Of a stretch of 64,000 nucleotides of DNA, positions 24,130 through 35,610 are shown in pieces (position 1 is the first letter of the stretch; the number at the start of each line of letters is the position of its first letter). Under the pieces are notes generated by a model, which was not told the DNA's origin, did not search any database, and saw only the letters and a program-made list of their open reading frames with translations. This stretch comes from Wyeomyia smithii (taxonomy: Eukaryota > Arthropoda > Insecta > Diptera > Culicidae), in assembly GCF_029784165.1 (NCBI RefSeq), contig NC_073695.1, forward strand, positions 194,020,857-194,084,856, read 5' to 3'. The translations under genes and the position numbers were made by a program.

Positions 24130-24343
24130 GTCTGTCAGTTGGTCTCGAGGTACGATGCTGGCCTAACAAGCCAGTTGTCGTAGGTTCGAATATTGGCTCG
24201 GGAGAGACTGATAGGTGTCTGTAGGATCGTAGCGCTAGCCCCGCAACTGTCCTGTACACTAAACAGTTGGCTGCGAAGTTGGTGTAGAATAAACAGAAGG
24301 TCAAGTTCCGAATCGGAATGTAGCACCAAGGCTTTGCTTTTTT
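24130..24343 (+). mobile_element. tRNA-derived SINE (Val-AAC-like head)
   Basis: The 5' part folds like a tRNA. An anticodon stem-loop CTGGC-CTAACAA-GCCAG (24,158-24,174) would present AAC. A polymerase III B box GGTTCGAAT lies at 24,183-24,191, with an A-box-like segment upstream near 24,140-24,151. A tRNA-unrelated body follows (CCCGCAACTGTCCTGTACAC; CAAGTTCCGAATCGGAATG), ending in GGCTTTGCTTTTTT. An exact 12-bp target duplication TATAAGCAAACA flanks it (24,118-24,129 and 24,344-24,355). Confidence 0.93.
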
Positions 24344-24355
24344 TATAAGCAAACA

Positions 24356-25284
24356 TGAAGACGATTTCACGCAATTATTCAACTACAATCATTGAATTAC
24401 ATACAACTGCTACTAAATTAAAATAGAAAAGCGTAGAATTCGAGCGCGACTGGTTGTAGAGCGTCTTGGGTTTTCTTCTAAAGCCTTTCTCGGAGGTTAA
24501 CTTTACGAGGATTTTTGAGTTAAGGCGGTTTTTACGTGGTATTTATCGACCGTGTAAAAAACCTGACTGTATGTGGATTCTATTTCCAAAATAAACTATA
24601 CGTAGACAAAAGACAACAAAATAAGGTATTTGAAGCCATATTGCTGAAGATGTTTCATGATTCGATGTAATGTACAATTCGATATAAAGTACGTTTTAAA
24701 AATCGAAATGTACTTTATATCGAAGTTCGCCTATATTTGTGTTTTGTTACTTTTCTTGAATAGTTTGTGTTTCTAGGTTTGAGACATACATTTTTACTTA
24801 TTCTTACAAATACAACTATCGAGAACTTTTATTTTGGTTCAATATTAAAAGCATGTAGAAAACTCAATCACCCTGCAGAAAGTCAACTGAGAAAAAATGG
24901 AGGAATTCGATAACCAAGTGAAAAATTAAGCAAATAACACTAAATAAAGGAATTTACGATCAAGAATTTGTCAACTTCAACTTGCCGTATTATTTTTATC
25001 GTTTTAAAAAAAGAATCTGAACAGCACTCATTTTAAAGATGTGTGTGTATCATAGTATCATGCCTTATACTGCCGCTCATGGCAAGTCCGTCCCAATTGC
25101 ATTTTTGTCAATTTTGAGTTTATTTATGGAATCAATTCCTTTTCATATCTACTTTCGATAAAACAAATATTTTTGAATACTTCGTTCTGAGAAACTATAA
25201 AAAAAGTAGGAGGTTGTATCCAAGACACGACCGCATAAATGACGTAGAACTACGTACACTATTAACAAATGCATTGAGTGTTTC
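24356..25284. other. AT-rich unassigned sequence
   Basis: No gene is seen. A local inverted repeat occurs at about 24,666-24,728 (AATTCGATATAAAGTAC / GTACTTTATATCGAA), a short hairpin of unknown meaning. Confidence 0.4.
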
Positions 25285-25389
25285 ATTACCCTAGTAACAC
25301 AACTGTTTTTATCAAAGTTTTATGGCGCTTTTTTGGCTGTATTGAGCGCTATCAAACTTTGATAAAACCAATATTTTTACTTGGGTAAT
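25285..25389. mobile_element. Palindromic micro-MITE, copy 1
   Basis: Ends CATTACCCTAGTAACA and TTACTTGGGTAATG are inverted repeats. The inside TTTATCAAAGTTTTATGGCG is mirrored by AGCGCTATCAAACTTTGATA. A second copy lies at 48,281-48,377 with the same internal order. Confidence 0.8.
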
Positions 25390-25484
25390 GAGTTTTAATG
25401 TCTACTAATGAAGGGGTGTGAATTTCGTGAACCGGTTTCGGCAGTTAGCAGATCGTGCCGAGTTAAAAACCATACACAGCACAC

Positions 25485-25555
25485 ACACAAATCATACCAT
25501 ATCATTATACCATACACACATGATACCATATCATACACACACAGCAAGCAAGCGA
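25485..25555. repeat. CA/ATACCAT low-complexity tract
   Basis: Repeated ACACACAC and CATACCATATCAT motifs. It directly precedes the promoter-like repeat copy at 25,556. Confidence 0.7.
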
Positions 25556-25805
25556 CCAATCAGAGGACGTTATTTTTATTTCAACAAGGCTTGACAATTT
25601 TCAATAGTGCAATAGTTCGTAGATTCAAACAACATTTTTCTGCATGTGGGCAGATGCGTGTATAATTTTCCAATCGATTGCTGCAAGAATGAAGAAAATT
25701 GGTTGAAAACCAACCGACTTATAAGCATTTGAAAAGGGACAAATTTCGTCCCAGTTTTTTAGTTTGCATCCCTGTGTGGTATGGTAAAGTAAAACGTAGT
25801 TCTAG
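25556..25805 (-). repeat. Promoter-like dispersed repeat, copy C (inverted)
   Basis: On the minus strand this reads GACGT-like ACTACGT, GGGATGC, GGGACGAAATTTGTCCC and AATTATACACGC, then a CCAAT-type box CCTCTGATTGGTC. The last is at about 25,556-25,568 (GACCAATCAGAGG on the plus strand). The same ordered blocks occur at 27,199-27,475 and, on the opposite strand, at 58,515-58,850. Confidence 0.6.
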
Positions 25806-27198
25806 GCCAAAAAGGCATTTTGTTGTTCAAAATCGGTTGCTGATCGCAACCTTTGTGCTGTCCCAATAGTGGGGGAGTTAAGATACACGGACAACATGCA
25901 CTGTGGAAGCTATTTCACCTTCTGTAAATTAGACGGCCGCGACAGATGTAACTGCTAGAATCCGCACAGAATGCTTGCTTACGTTGTCAAAAATTATTAA
26001 CTTTCAATGACTTGTTTATTTGCCTTGAAAAAAGGCATTTTGCTGTTCAAAATGGGATTTGGTGATGACGATCTTTATGCTGCCCCAACAGTGGGGGAAT
26101 AATGGCAGTCTGGCGAGGCACGCTGAGAAGAACCGGGCTGCTACTGAGACGTGATGACCAACCACAGCGCAAGTGATTTATTTAATTTGAAGGCAGCCAC
26201 AGGCGCAACCCGCTGTTACTTCTGAGTGCTGTATCTGCTTCTACTGCTGTCAACGTTGTGGACGGTCCATCCAGCTCGCCTTCCGGCTAATGAATGTAGC
26301 TAGTTTTCCCAGAAACACTCTTTTATAGCCGAAGAGTGCTACGTAATAGGCCACGCCTTTCAGTTCAGTTGTCTAATTCTCTAATATTCTTTAGACGAAT
26401 TATTCCACAATTCGCATTCGATATTGGTTTCCAGCGAATAAACACCGATGGTGCTCTCACACACGCAACGGTTTTAACCCGTATTTTATTTCGATTTGTA
26501 ACATCAAGCGATTTCGTTTGCTCGTTGTTGCGTGTTGCATCATGTTGCAACTTGACAGCTGGGAGACGACGAAATTCTGTTAATGCTGATTGATTGGATC
26601 GACTTCATATTAGCTCTGCATATTCGAATTAATTGCCTTTGTAAATGCGTTCTAACAGGGCAGTTTGTTATTCAAAATCGGTTATGTTGATCGCAGCCTT
26701 CGTGCTGTCCCAACAGTGGGGGTATTAACTAAATAAACTACAACAGAGTTTGATTGCTAGGATCCCGCGAGGAATGTTTGTTTGCGTTGATGCTAGGAAA
26801 TTTTCACCCTTCAATTACTTGTTTATTTGCCTTGAAAAAAGGCATTTTGTTGTTCAAAATCGGTTGCTGTTCGCAACCTTCGTGTGGAAGCTATTTCACC
26901 TTCTGTAAATTAGACGCCCGCGACAGATGTAACTGCTAGAATCCGCACAGAATGCTTGCTTACGTTGTCAAAAATTATTAACTTTCAATGACTTGTTTAT
27001 TTGCCTTGAAAAAAGGCATTTTGCTGTTCAAAATTGGATTTAGTGATGACGATCTTTATGCTGCCCCAACTTGGCTGGGGGAATAATGGCAGTCTGGCGA
27101 CACACGCTGAGCAGAACCGCGCTGCTCCTGAGACGTGGTGACCAACCACAGGGCTATATGATTCTGTCGACCGTGCTTGGGAAGCAATCATATAACGA
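25806..27198. repeat. Tandemly duplicated repeat cluster (~982-bp unit)
   Basis: The segment 25,902-26,166 recurs at 26,884-27,150, about 95% identical by eye, so a unit of about 982 bases is duplicated. Within it a smaller module recurs about five times. The module contains TTGCCTTGAAAAAAGGCA, GTTGTTCAAAATCGGTTGCT and GTCCCAACAGTGGGGG. The segment 26,300-26,600, read on the minus strand, carries GTTGCGTGTGTGAGAGCACC and a TATA-like GGCTATAAAAGAGTG, matching copy B at 9.4 kb. No open frame is conserved. Confidence 0.65.
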
Positions 27199-27475
27199 CC
27201 AATCAGAGGACGTAATTTTCGTTTAAACAAGGCTTGACAATTATCAATAGTACAATAGTTTGCATAATCAATCAACAATTTTCTACATTTGGGTGGATGC
27301 GTGTATAATTTTCCAAACAATTGCTGCAAAAATGAAGGGAATCGGTTGGAAACAAACCGATTTAAAAGCATATAAAAAGGGACATATTTCGTCCCTTTTT
27401 CGTTAATAGTTTTCCTATTTACATCCCTATGTGGTAGGCTAAAGAAAAACGTAGTTCTACGTCAAAAAAGAGCAA
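27199..27475 (-). repeat. Promoter-like dispersed repeat, copy D (inverted)
   Basis: Same orientation and block order as copy C: GACCAATCAGAGGACG (CCAAT box on the minus strand), GCTTGACAATTATCAATAG, GTGTATAATTTTCCAA, the hairpin GGGACATATTTCGTCCC, CATCCCTATGTGG, and ACGTAGTTCTACGTC at the end (about 27,450-27,465). Confidence 0.65.
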
Positions 27476-28320
27476 GTCGGTTTGTCCCACAGCAAAAGTG
27501 ATCGCAAGTCGGTCCCATTGCAAAAATCTTCGCAATTTAACCCCACAGCCAATAATGATTATGAAAAATGTGATATTTACCACAACTTATGGTGTTCAGG
27601 TTTAGAATTGGATGTACCAAGTGATATTCGATAGGAGGTTTGATTGAATTTTACGCGTTCTACATCGTGTGGCTCTAGCTGATAGTACAATGTTTTCTTC
27701 AAGACAAAGTTTCCACCAATAACTTTTTTCAGCTGTTGTTTGTTGACAGTGAACGCTTTAGGTGTGCCACTGTATTGTTAGTTAAAGCATTCTTTAGTCA
27801 ATACTACTTTTCGTATTTTATCCGTATTTTATGTAAAGACGTGGGCAAGAATTGTTCAATTATTGTCGTGAATTTCGTTTTAAAGAATTTGCCAGTATAT
27901 CAAATACGTCGGTACGCTATTTAGCTGTTTTTTAACGGAGCAAACATTTCCCTAAGCAAAGGTGTTCTTTCCTATTTGCTTCCACTGCTACGTAGAAGCT
28001 GTCCGCCGTCACGAACGTGTGACCGCTATCAGGAAAATTTAGAACAAGTTTCTACGCCTAAACTGATTTCGAATTCTCAGTAGTATCATATGTAAAAACA
28101 AAATCTAATTTTATTTTGAGCGGCGCAGTTATGCTTCTTACAAAAAACTTGGTTAATGAACCACGAGAGAAGGTCATTTATGAATTGACCAGCAATGGAT
28201 TCATTCCAAACGCAAGCTATAGCAACGCCATCGAGTTTGGGACTGACTTGCTATCATTCTGGCTACGTACCCTAAAAGTAATATTTGATTTTGACATTTG
28301 CTCTTCAGTTGTGAAAATCG

Positions 28321-28935
28321 CATCGAAGCAAGAAAAGTAACGCATCAAAATTTTACTCGCGCATTGTGAAAATCCCAACTACTCGCACACCAAGTTGGCA
28401 AAATTGTTGAATGTGGCCAAATCAACCGTCGCGAACGTAATAAAGTATTTAAAAAACGTTTGTTGACTACCAGGATGACCGGATCGGGAATAAATCGAAA
28501 TCCGAAGGCTGCAAAAACGATGAAAAGAGTGGCCAGCAGTTTTAAGCGAAATCCTAACCTATTCATCCAAGATGTCGCAGACAAGCTGGAGGGGTCATCT
28601 ACAACTGTGAATCGAGCTAAAAAAAACGAACCGGACTGGTGTCTTCAAATCGTGACGATAAGCAAAAAGGCTCCGTCCACCAGGAAATTTATGTGCAGGA
28701 GTGCCAGAGAAAACGTCTGTTGCCTTTCCTTAAGCAACACAGTTGTTCCGTTCTGTTTTGACCGGATTTGGCATTTTGCCATTACGGAGAAAAGGCCATA
28801 GAGTGGTGCCGTGAACAATGTTCAGGTGGTGCCAAAGAACATTGTTAAAAGGGTTAACACACCAGAGTTCCGCACTAAAGAAAAATACAAGAAGACACGA
28901 AAGACAGTTATCAACGAGATGTTGTTCAAGGCTAA
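28321..28935 (+). pseudogene. Tc1/mariner transposase remnant (DD37E-like)
   Basis: Plus-strand frames, interrupted by stops and frameshifts, encode the paired helix-turn-helix DNA-binding domain. NPNYSHTKLAKLLNVAKSTV and ANVIKYLKN lie at about 28,370-28,460, then NRNPKAAKTMKRVASSFK, NPNLFIQDVADKL and SSTTVNRAKK at about 28,494-28,625. The C-terminal end is recognisable at about 28,820-28,900 (VQVVPKNIVKRVNTPEF, then KEKYKKTRKTV). This corresponds to the last acidic catalytic region (usually NxPELRPIE). Most of the catalytic core between them is deleted. The overall pattern resembles the DD37E group known from mosquitoes. The element ends where the opposite-strand mariner remnant begins. Confidence 0.72.
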
Positions 28936-29410
28936 CTGGCGGGAATATGGCCGGTGGGATAGGACTTCCCATTTTAGCGTTTCTATGTGAGTTTGAACAA
29001 GCGTTGTCGTGCAGTAAAATCACTTTTTCGTACCTCTTGTTGATTTGTGACCGTTTTTCGGCCGAACCGACGTCTTGGATGCATGACCAGGCACTTCCGA
29101 TGACATTCTTTTCTTTAGGTTGTTGAATTAAATCTATTTTTCATCACCCGTCACAATGCGATTCTTTGTCGCTGGAGCAGTTGTTCACAGGTGAAGAACG
29201 ACGCTAAGCTTCCCCTGGCTTCGAATCACAAGGAAACCCAGTTTAAAACGAATTGGCAAGTAACTTCTTATACCAAAGCAAGCTGTTCCTGCGTTTGGCA
29301 TGGATCTCCATCGAGCAATTCCTCCAATTCAGTGTCTTCGAAGGTTTTCGGCCTTTCTTCATGCCGTTTTCTTCTAAGGAATGAGTATTGGCATGTACTA
29401 TGCAAAATGC
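28936..29410 (-). pseudogene. Second mariner transposase remnant (DD34D-like)
   Basis: On the minus strand, in order: GRKPFEDTELEELLDGDPCQ with TQEQLAL (complement of about 29,270-29,365), RIVTGDEK (about 29,139-29,165, containing the first catalytic Asp), then HASKTSVRP. After that VILLHDNACSN (about 28,993-29,020, second catalytic Asp; the usual motif is HDNARPH) and ETLKWEVLSHRPY follow. This order is that of classical mariner transposases. Frameshifts, stops and a deletion between the first and second Asp make it dead. The third Asp region is missing because the copy stops at about 28,936. Confidence 0.75.
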
Positions 29411-32320
29411 ACTCAATATGTCAAGAGTTTAGTAATAATTTTGTGGTTTTAATGTTGTTTATATCCATTTTCAAGACAGGGTGATTTTTATTGGCGCACA
29501 ATGTCTTCTAAAACCTATGTTGAAAAATGTTTATTATATAATAGCTATTGAGCTTATAGCGGTTGGAAATCGTGGACACTAAAACTGGCTTTATATACGT
29601 CAAATTCCTCTACCAAACATTCCGTAAACTTACTTGAGTATTCTGATAATAATTTGCCTTTTCGATGCTAGAATATTTTATTAAACGGCGAAAACTACGA
29701 CCACCGCCTGACTCTGTTTCACATCGACCCTCGAGCAACAGGTTTACTGTCCACTGCCACCTTTGATAAGCATTAATAAACCAAACCTTTTGATTGGTTC
29801 GAAGGATCCCTGCAGCCCAATAGCTGTCGGAACAGCGACTAAACATATAAACTAATAAATACAAAATTTATTGCTCCAGCAGCTGTTTCCCTTTTCCGAC
29901 TGACACCGGACCGACCGATGCAATGGTTGTGTCGTTCTTCCTGGGAGCAGGTTTTCAGCAAACCCAAGCAAGCCAACCTCTAGCCGCTGGCAGAGTGAGA
30001 AACAACAGAGCAAACCTGTTATTTTCATCTGCCAGCAGCAGCCTGCAGTGCCATCTTATTGCTGTCAGCAAGCTGTTGTTCCGTCCGCCACTGTTGCCTG
30101 CCTACGACGGAAGGTGCCACGTAACCCACAACAACAGCTTTCCACTCCTCTGGGACTGCTACGATTACATGTGCCCAGGAGGACGTGACCGGAATGTGTA
30201 ACCCAACTGTACACTAAATTTTATGTGTGGAGAATTTAGTGTGGGCTTCATACATATTAGCATTTTAAAATATGCTCTATTCTTCTCATCAAACAGAGTC
30301 GTAAAGCTGTTTTGAAGTTATTTTTGTTTCTTCACAAACACGTATTGGTTAATAATTCAATTCAGGCTATTCTGTACATAAACAATACATTACTGCTACA
30401 GCCAAATGATTTTTGAATTTAAAATCAAACCGAATCAATGAGGGAAAAGTTTCCCTAACCTTTTCCGAGCAACGGCAAACTGACACATCCTACTTTTCAA
30501 TCTTCGTTCGCCTAGCACATTAATTCACACCCAATTACATCCCTTTCCCGGGACCGAAGTGCTTCATGCGGCTTGATTATCGATCTGACTTCGACAGTAC
30601 TTCTAGGTTTCAGGTTACCAATCACGGTTGAGTGAAAAGGGGACGGAAAAGACAGAAACACGATAAGAAATCTAGACTCTGGTTTCCCGCTATATATGCG
30701 ACGAAGTGTAAAGATAAATAATATATATGGATTCAATTTGTGATAATATGCTTACAAATAGATCGAGAAAGTTTTTATCAGAAAAAAAAGTTGCAAGCTG
30801 AAAATAAATACCTTAAGTGATGTGGAAAAATTTAATTGAATAGCGTAACCAACTTCGTAGAAATGAATTCGCACAAGGACTATTCGGACCGCTGGGCTTT
30901 TGTTCAAGTTCTGTTGACCTCTTCGCCATATGTGCAGATACCTGTTTCTGTTTGTTACCGCTGCTGGGGGCTAATGGAACCGACATGAAAGAATGCTGAC
31001 TTATTCATGGAATTATTTACTTTTTTTTCTCTCGCACTCATTTCCTGCTGCTGCTACCCAGCAACACTTTCCTTGCAGTTCTGCATGGGGCTTTGTCCGA
31101 GCGCTTGGTTATTTATTTGGCCTGCCGGACAGGAAAGGTTCTCCAAGGCCTGTCAAATCACTCGCGGAACAATGCACTTTTGCTTGAGTGCTAATGCATT
31201 TCTATGCGATTCTTGCAGAAGCAGCAACGCAGCCAGTGGAAGTTAGCTGCAATTATCGTTTGCATGCTAATAGTAATTGTGTACCTTGCAGAAGCTCGAA
31301 AAACGATGGACATTGGACTGCCCCGGGCCTGTTTAACACAGTTGTAAGAATCGAAGTGAGGATTTTTTTTGTTTTTGCTGTAATTGTAATCTTGCTAGTT
31401 AGTTGAATCATTCACTAAGGAAGTTTGCTTCTGTATGAGTGTAAATTGCTTAGAACTTTTTTAATAATTTCACGGATATACGACCAGATTTTGTAGATTT
31501 CGCACCTTTCAGAAAGCATCTAAGGCATACTAAATACATTAAAACATGAGTCAGTTAGAGTCTTAATTTAAAAAAAAAAAGTTCTTTTTCGGAATTGCCT
31601 ACGCAGTTAAGCGTACGGATGAAAATTATTTATTGTAATTTTCGTTCTTGAAACTGTTTGAATATATCACCCAACGCTGATCTAGCCACTTTCAACATGT
31701 TTGCGATTTTTGCCTTGTCTATATCGTATTTTCAATGTGGATATCCAATAACAATTTTCTTGATTCGGCTCTTGCATTTTTCATGTGTTGAGTACGCATC
31801 GAACTGAAACTTTGTTCTCTGCAAAAAAAACTCTACAAAACAAACTTCTTTTAAGAGATTCCAGATTCATCCATTAGGAGCAATGTCGTTGATTGATTAA
31901 ATTGATGAAAATTAGAATTCTAATAGAATGCAAATGCTACAATATCTGTTATTTTAAAATTGAATTCGCAGCATATTTTCTGATCCGAATAACATCAATT
32001 CAATAGACAAAGTAGTCCCTGCAAAAATATGGTACCTACCAGCAATCGGTAGAAAGCCCCATTGGCTGAGTTCAATGAGTTTCCATGCCAACCCAACTCT
32101 AATGGCCTCGGGGTTTCTAACCATTCTACTGGAAACGAATCGTTCCTTTTTTGTTCGAGTTTCTGATACTCATGAATATTTGTTAGGTACCAGCAGGAGT
32201 CCACTAATGGTGGAAGTTAGCTTGTAACGGCACTTACTTTTTACTGGCGGTATTAATTTACATCCATTTTTAATAACTATTATTCAGCAGAAATCTACGA
32301 GACTTAAACGTTGAGTTATT
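29411..32320. other. Unassigned non-coding region
   Basis: No repeat with clear ends and no conserved domain was found. An ATG-initiated frame at 29,923-30,201 (92 codons, plus) has a short hydrophobic start but no family resemblance, and I do not call it a gene. Stretches at 31,000-31,330 also have chance-length open frames. Confidence 0.35.
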
Positions 32321-32324
32321 GATA

Positions 32325-32413
32325 CTTATTTATTTTCCTTTTTTTTTCTTCCATTCCAGGTACGCCCTTTGTTTCAAACCTGTCAAACCATCAGAATTCA
32401 ATGCACGGTAAAT
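32325..32413 (+). promoter_or_regulatory. Candidate recursive splice site 1 (AG|GT at 32,359)
   Basis: A branch-point-like CTTAT (32,325-32,329) and a long tract ending TTTTTTTTTCTTCCATTCCAG meet GTACGC at 32,360. The acceptor therefore regenerates a donor. A second donor-like CACG|GTAAAT lies 48 nt downstream (32,408). A zero-length exon followed by a nearby downstream 5' splice site is the pattern of Drosophila ratchet points. The 48-nt segment could alternatively be a small cassette exon. Confidence 0.5.
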
Positions 32414-33940
32414 TCCCTTAATGTCTGCTCACAACCTTCACCCACAACAATCAATCACACACATACGGAAAATTCACCTGTTGTTGGCCTCTGGTTCGCC
32501 CTAATTTCAAAAAAGCCGACACACTGGTCCCCACTTTCCAATTGGAAACCTGCGAAATGCCAAGAATCAACTCAATTATCAACCATCAAAAACACGACAC
32601 CCGGACCCGGGGCAACCCCTTTATTTCTTGCCAAGAAGGCACCCCAATTTTCGTTGTGAAATGCAAAATAGTCATTATCTCGGTATAACAGTGCAGTGTG
32701 TGTGAGTGTGAGAGCAGATTGAAATAGTACGTAATTTACTGACAAACCAAGAGTAACAACAGCAGCAAACTTCCAACTGTCAACAGTGCGTGAAATATTT
32801 TCCTCTCGCTCGACTGATTCCAAGAAGACGTCGATGCTTGCGCCAAAAAGACGTACGACACACGAAAGGACGACAATCACTTCCCCTCGCTCAGTTGCTT
32901 GATTTTTGCGGCTTTAGTCCTTGTTCAAGCGTTAGAAATTAGGCCACTGTGTAATTTTTAAAGAGACGCAAAGCACCCAAGAACATCAGAAACATATAAG
33001 CATAAACAACCCAACCGGAGAAGACACTGTTTCGATCCTGTTGAACAACCACCACCCGTCTTAACGTTCTTCTCCAACAACGGGGGAAGCCATTTGAATC
33101 AATGATTCAATGTAATGTAAATCACAATATTTCACTTACATTATTTTACGTGCAGTGGTATTGGTATGCCCGCTGGCACAAGCATACGGATCATGGGAGG
33201 TAATTCATTAGGATTTCTCTGTCAAGTTTTTTTCCTGCAGTTCGCAGTTCACCCCAATTTACAACATTTTCATTGATGTAAAGTAGAATCGTCGGAAGGG
33301 GAAAATTAGATGCCCTTTAAATGTTGAGTGTTATTCTGTTCGGACGGAGGACTTTTTTGCTGCATTTGTTGGATAGACGGCTGACAAAATAATGGAATAT
33401 AAGTGTTTACTTTCGTATTTATATTCCAGAGAATGAAGATGGAATCAACACACAACGTAGTTGTGTTTTAGTAAATTAAACTACAGTTCACTATAAAGCG
33501 AATTGAAAACGAATATCAAAAGAATATTACGCTGAACAGCTAATTTACTGTAGATGTTTTTATTATTCAATTCATAACATTATTTTCAATTTGTGAATCA
33601 TCAGAATTAATTTTTTTTTTTTTCATTTTTCGGATACCTTTGTATAAAAAATAGCGCAAATAAAGCAGTTTTGAGTACCTTTGTTATAATTATTTGTGGA
33701 CGGATTTTGTCTAAAAGTCGTGATTATATACGGAAGACTTCCGAAGTTCAAAAATGTCAGTGGCGAACCTCCGTGCGAGATTGTTCATAAACCCGTCATT
33801 TTGTTTTGTTTTTTTATCAAGTTTTTTTTTTACATGTGTAAACTAACCTATATATAATACTAGCTTTTCTTTGTTTAAATAATTTTAATTTTTTTAATTG
33901 ATTCCACATACATCCAAAGATTGATGCGTTCGAACTCAAA
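32414..33940. other. Unassigned intronic sequence
   Basis: No gene or element with defined ends. The plus frame at about 32,369-32,659 has no family resemblance. Confidence 0.35.
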
Positions 33941-33944
33941 AGAC

Positions 33945-34565
33945 AAATCTCTTGAAATGGTTGCATCGGAATGAGGATTCTCGCCTTTTGTCTGATATTC
34001 GGTCATTTTCAGCTATATTCCAGAAACAGGAAGTAAATTTCAAAATGGCATGTAAAGTCAATTTTGGGCCTCTGGGCGTAATTTCGGTTCCGGAAATTTT
34101 CATATTGGATTGCATTCGGTCATTTCCGGCTGTTTTCCAGACAGTGGAAGTCACCATCTTAGAATTTAAAAATGGTGTCCAGGGTCGATTCCTTTCTTCT
34201 GTATATCATATTGGTTCCGAAAATACCCAAATGAGGTGAAAATCGATCAGTTTAAATTGTTTTTCAAAAACCAGAAATCTTTACCTTAGAATTCAAACTG
34301 ATATCTAAGGTTGATTTTTGGCTTTTATGCATCTACCCATATTGGGTGTTATATAGACACGTTCGGTTATTTTCCAAGAACATGACTTCGTCAACCTGGA
34401 ATTCAAAATGGCTTGTGGAGTCCATTTCTGGTTTCGGAAATACCGATATTGGTTGGTATTTGCTCATTTTCGGTTGTTTTTCAAAGACCGGAACTTTCAT
34501 CATGGATTTCAAAATGGCGTCTGTAATCTATATTAGCTGCTGTGCATCATTCCAATTATTTTAGC
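33945..34565. repeat. Tandem array type A, first copy
   Basis: Repeats of roughly 120-130 bp contain TCATTTTCGGCTGTTTTCCAG, then GGAAGTC.CCATCTT, AATTCAAAATGG, and TTCCGAAAATACC/ATATTGGG. About five diverged units are present. They match the array at 43.3-44.7 kb. Confidence 0.75.
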
Positions 34566-34619
34566 GTGTTTTCCCTAAAAATTGGTTGAAATATTTGTTG
34601 GTTGAAATATTGGCGATAT

Positions 34620-35520
34620 AGCCCTCCTTCTCCTCCTCACCATGGAAATATTTCTTGCTACCATTAACCTTCACATGCCGAATTTGGTTTCATTCGCTCA
34701 ATTAGTTCTTGAGTTGTGCAGAAATTTGTGTATCATTTGTAAGGAAGCTCTCCCTTCCAGAAGAGGGAGAGGTGTCGAGGCCCCATGTAAATATGTTTTG
34801 CCCCTAAAAACCGCCACATGTCAAATTTGGCTCTATTTGCTTGATAAGTTCTCGAGTTATGCAGGAATTTGTGTTTCATTTGTATAAGAGCCCTCCTTTC
34901 CATGGAACGGAAAGGTGTTACAATTCCACAGAAACATATTTGTTCTCAAAAACCCTCCACATGCCAAATTTGGTTACATCTGATGGATTAGTTCTTGAGT
35001 TACACTGAAATTTGTGTTTAAGTTGTATGGGAGTCCTTTTCTCCAGAGGAGGGAGGGGTGTTAGACTACAACAGAAATATTTCTTGCTCCCAAAAACCTC
35101 CACATGCCAAATTTGGTTTCATCTGATTGATTAGTTCTCGAGTTATACAGAAATGTTGTATAAGAGACCTGAAGGGAGGGGGGTGTCAAACTATTATAGA
35201 AATATTTTGTGCTCCTAAAAACCCCAACATATCAAATCTGGTTTCATTTGCTTGATTAGTTCTTGAGTTATGTAGAAATATGTGATTAATTTGTATGGGA
35301 GCCCTCCCTTACAGAAGAGGGAGGGGTGTCAAACTATCGTAGAAATATGCCTTGCTCCTAAAAACATCCACATCCCAAATTTGTTTCATTTGCTTGATTT
35401 GTTCTTAAGTTATGCAGAAATTGGGGCATCATCTGTATGGGACCCTGCCCTTCTAGGGGAAGAAGAAGTCTCAAACCATAAAAAGAACCTTTCCCGGCCC
35501 TAAAAACCCCCTTAGACAAA
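34620..35520. repeat. Tandem array type B, first copy
   Basis: Six or seven units of about 135-145 bp contain CACATGCCAAATTTGGTT, TTAGTTCTTGAGTTAT, CAGAAATTTGTGTTTCATTT and GGGAGCCCTCCCTTCCAGA. Open frames on both strands that span the array are by-products of its period. Confidence 0.85.
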
Positions 35521-35610
35521 TTTCACGTCGATCGGTACAGCAATTTCCATTTTTGTATGAATCAGTCAAACAGACAGACAGGATTCCATTTTTATATGTT
35601 TATAGATGAT
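35521..35610. repeat. Array-element terminus with short CAGA run
   Basis: ATTTCACGTCGATCGGTACAG and TATGAATCAGTCAAACAGACAG precede TTTTTATATGTTTATA. The same end follows the second array at 45,775-45,885, so arrays A, B and this tail form one repeated unit. Confidence 0.75.

Noticed and set aside
24130..24200. Genuine tRNA gene
   Set aside because: The tRNA-like head is followed by a SINE body and flanked by a target duplication, so it is a retroposed element.
29923..30201. 92-codon ATG frame with a short hydrophobic start
   Set aside because: No domain, no splice or promoter context, and composition like the surrounding non-coding DNA.
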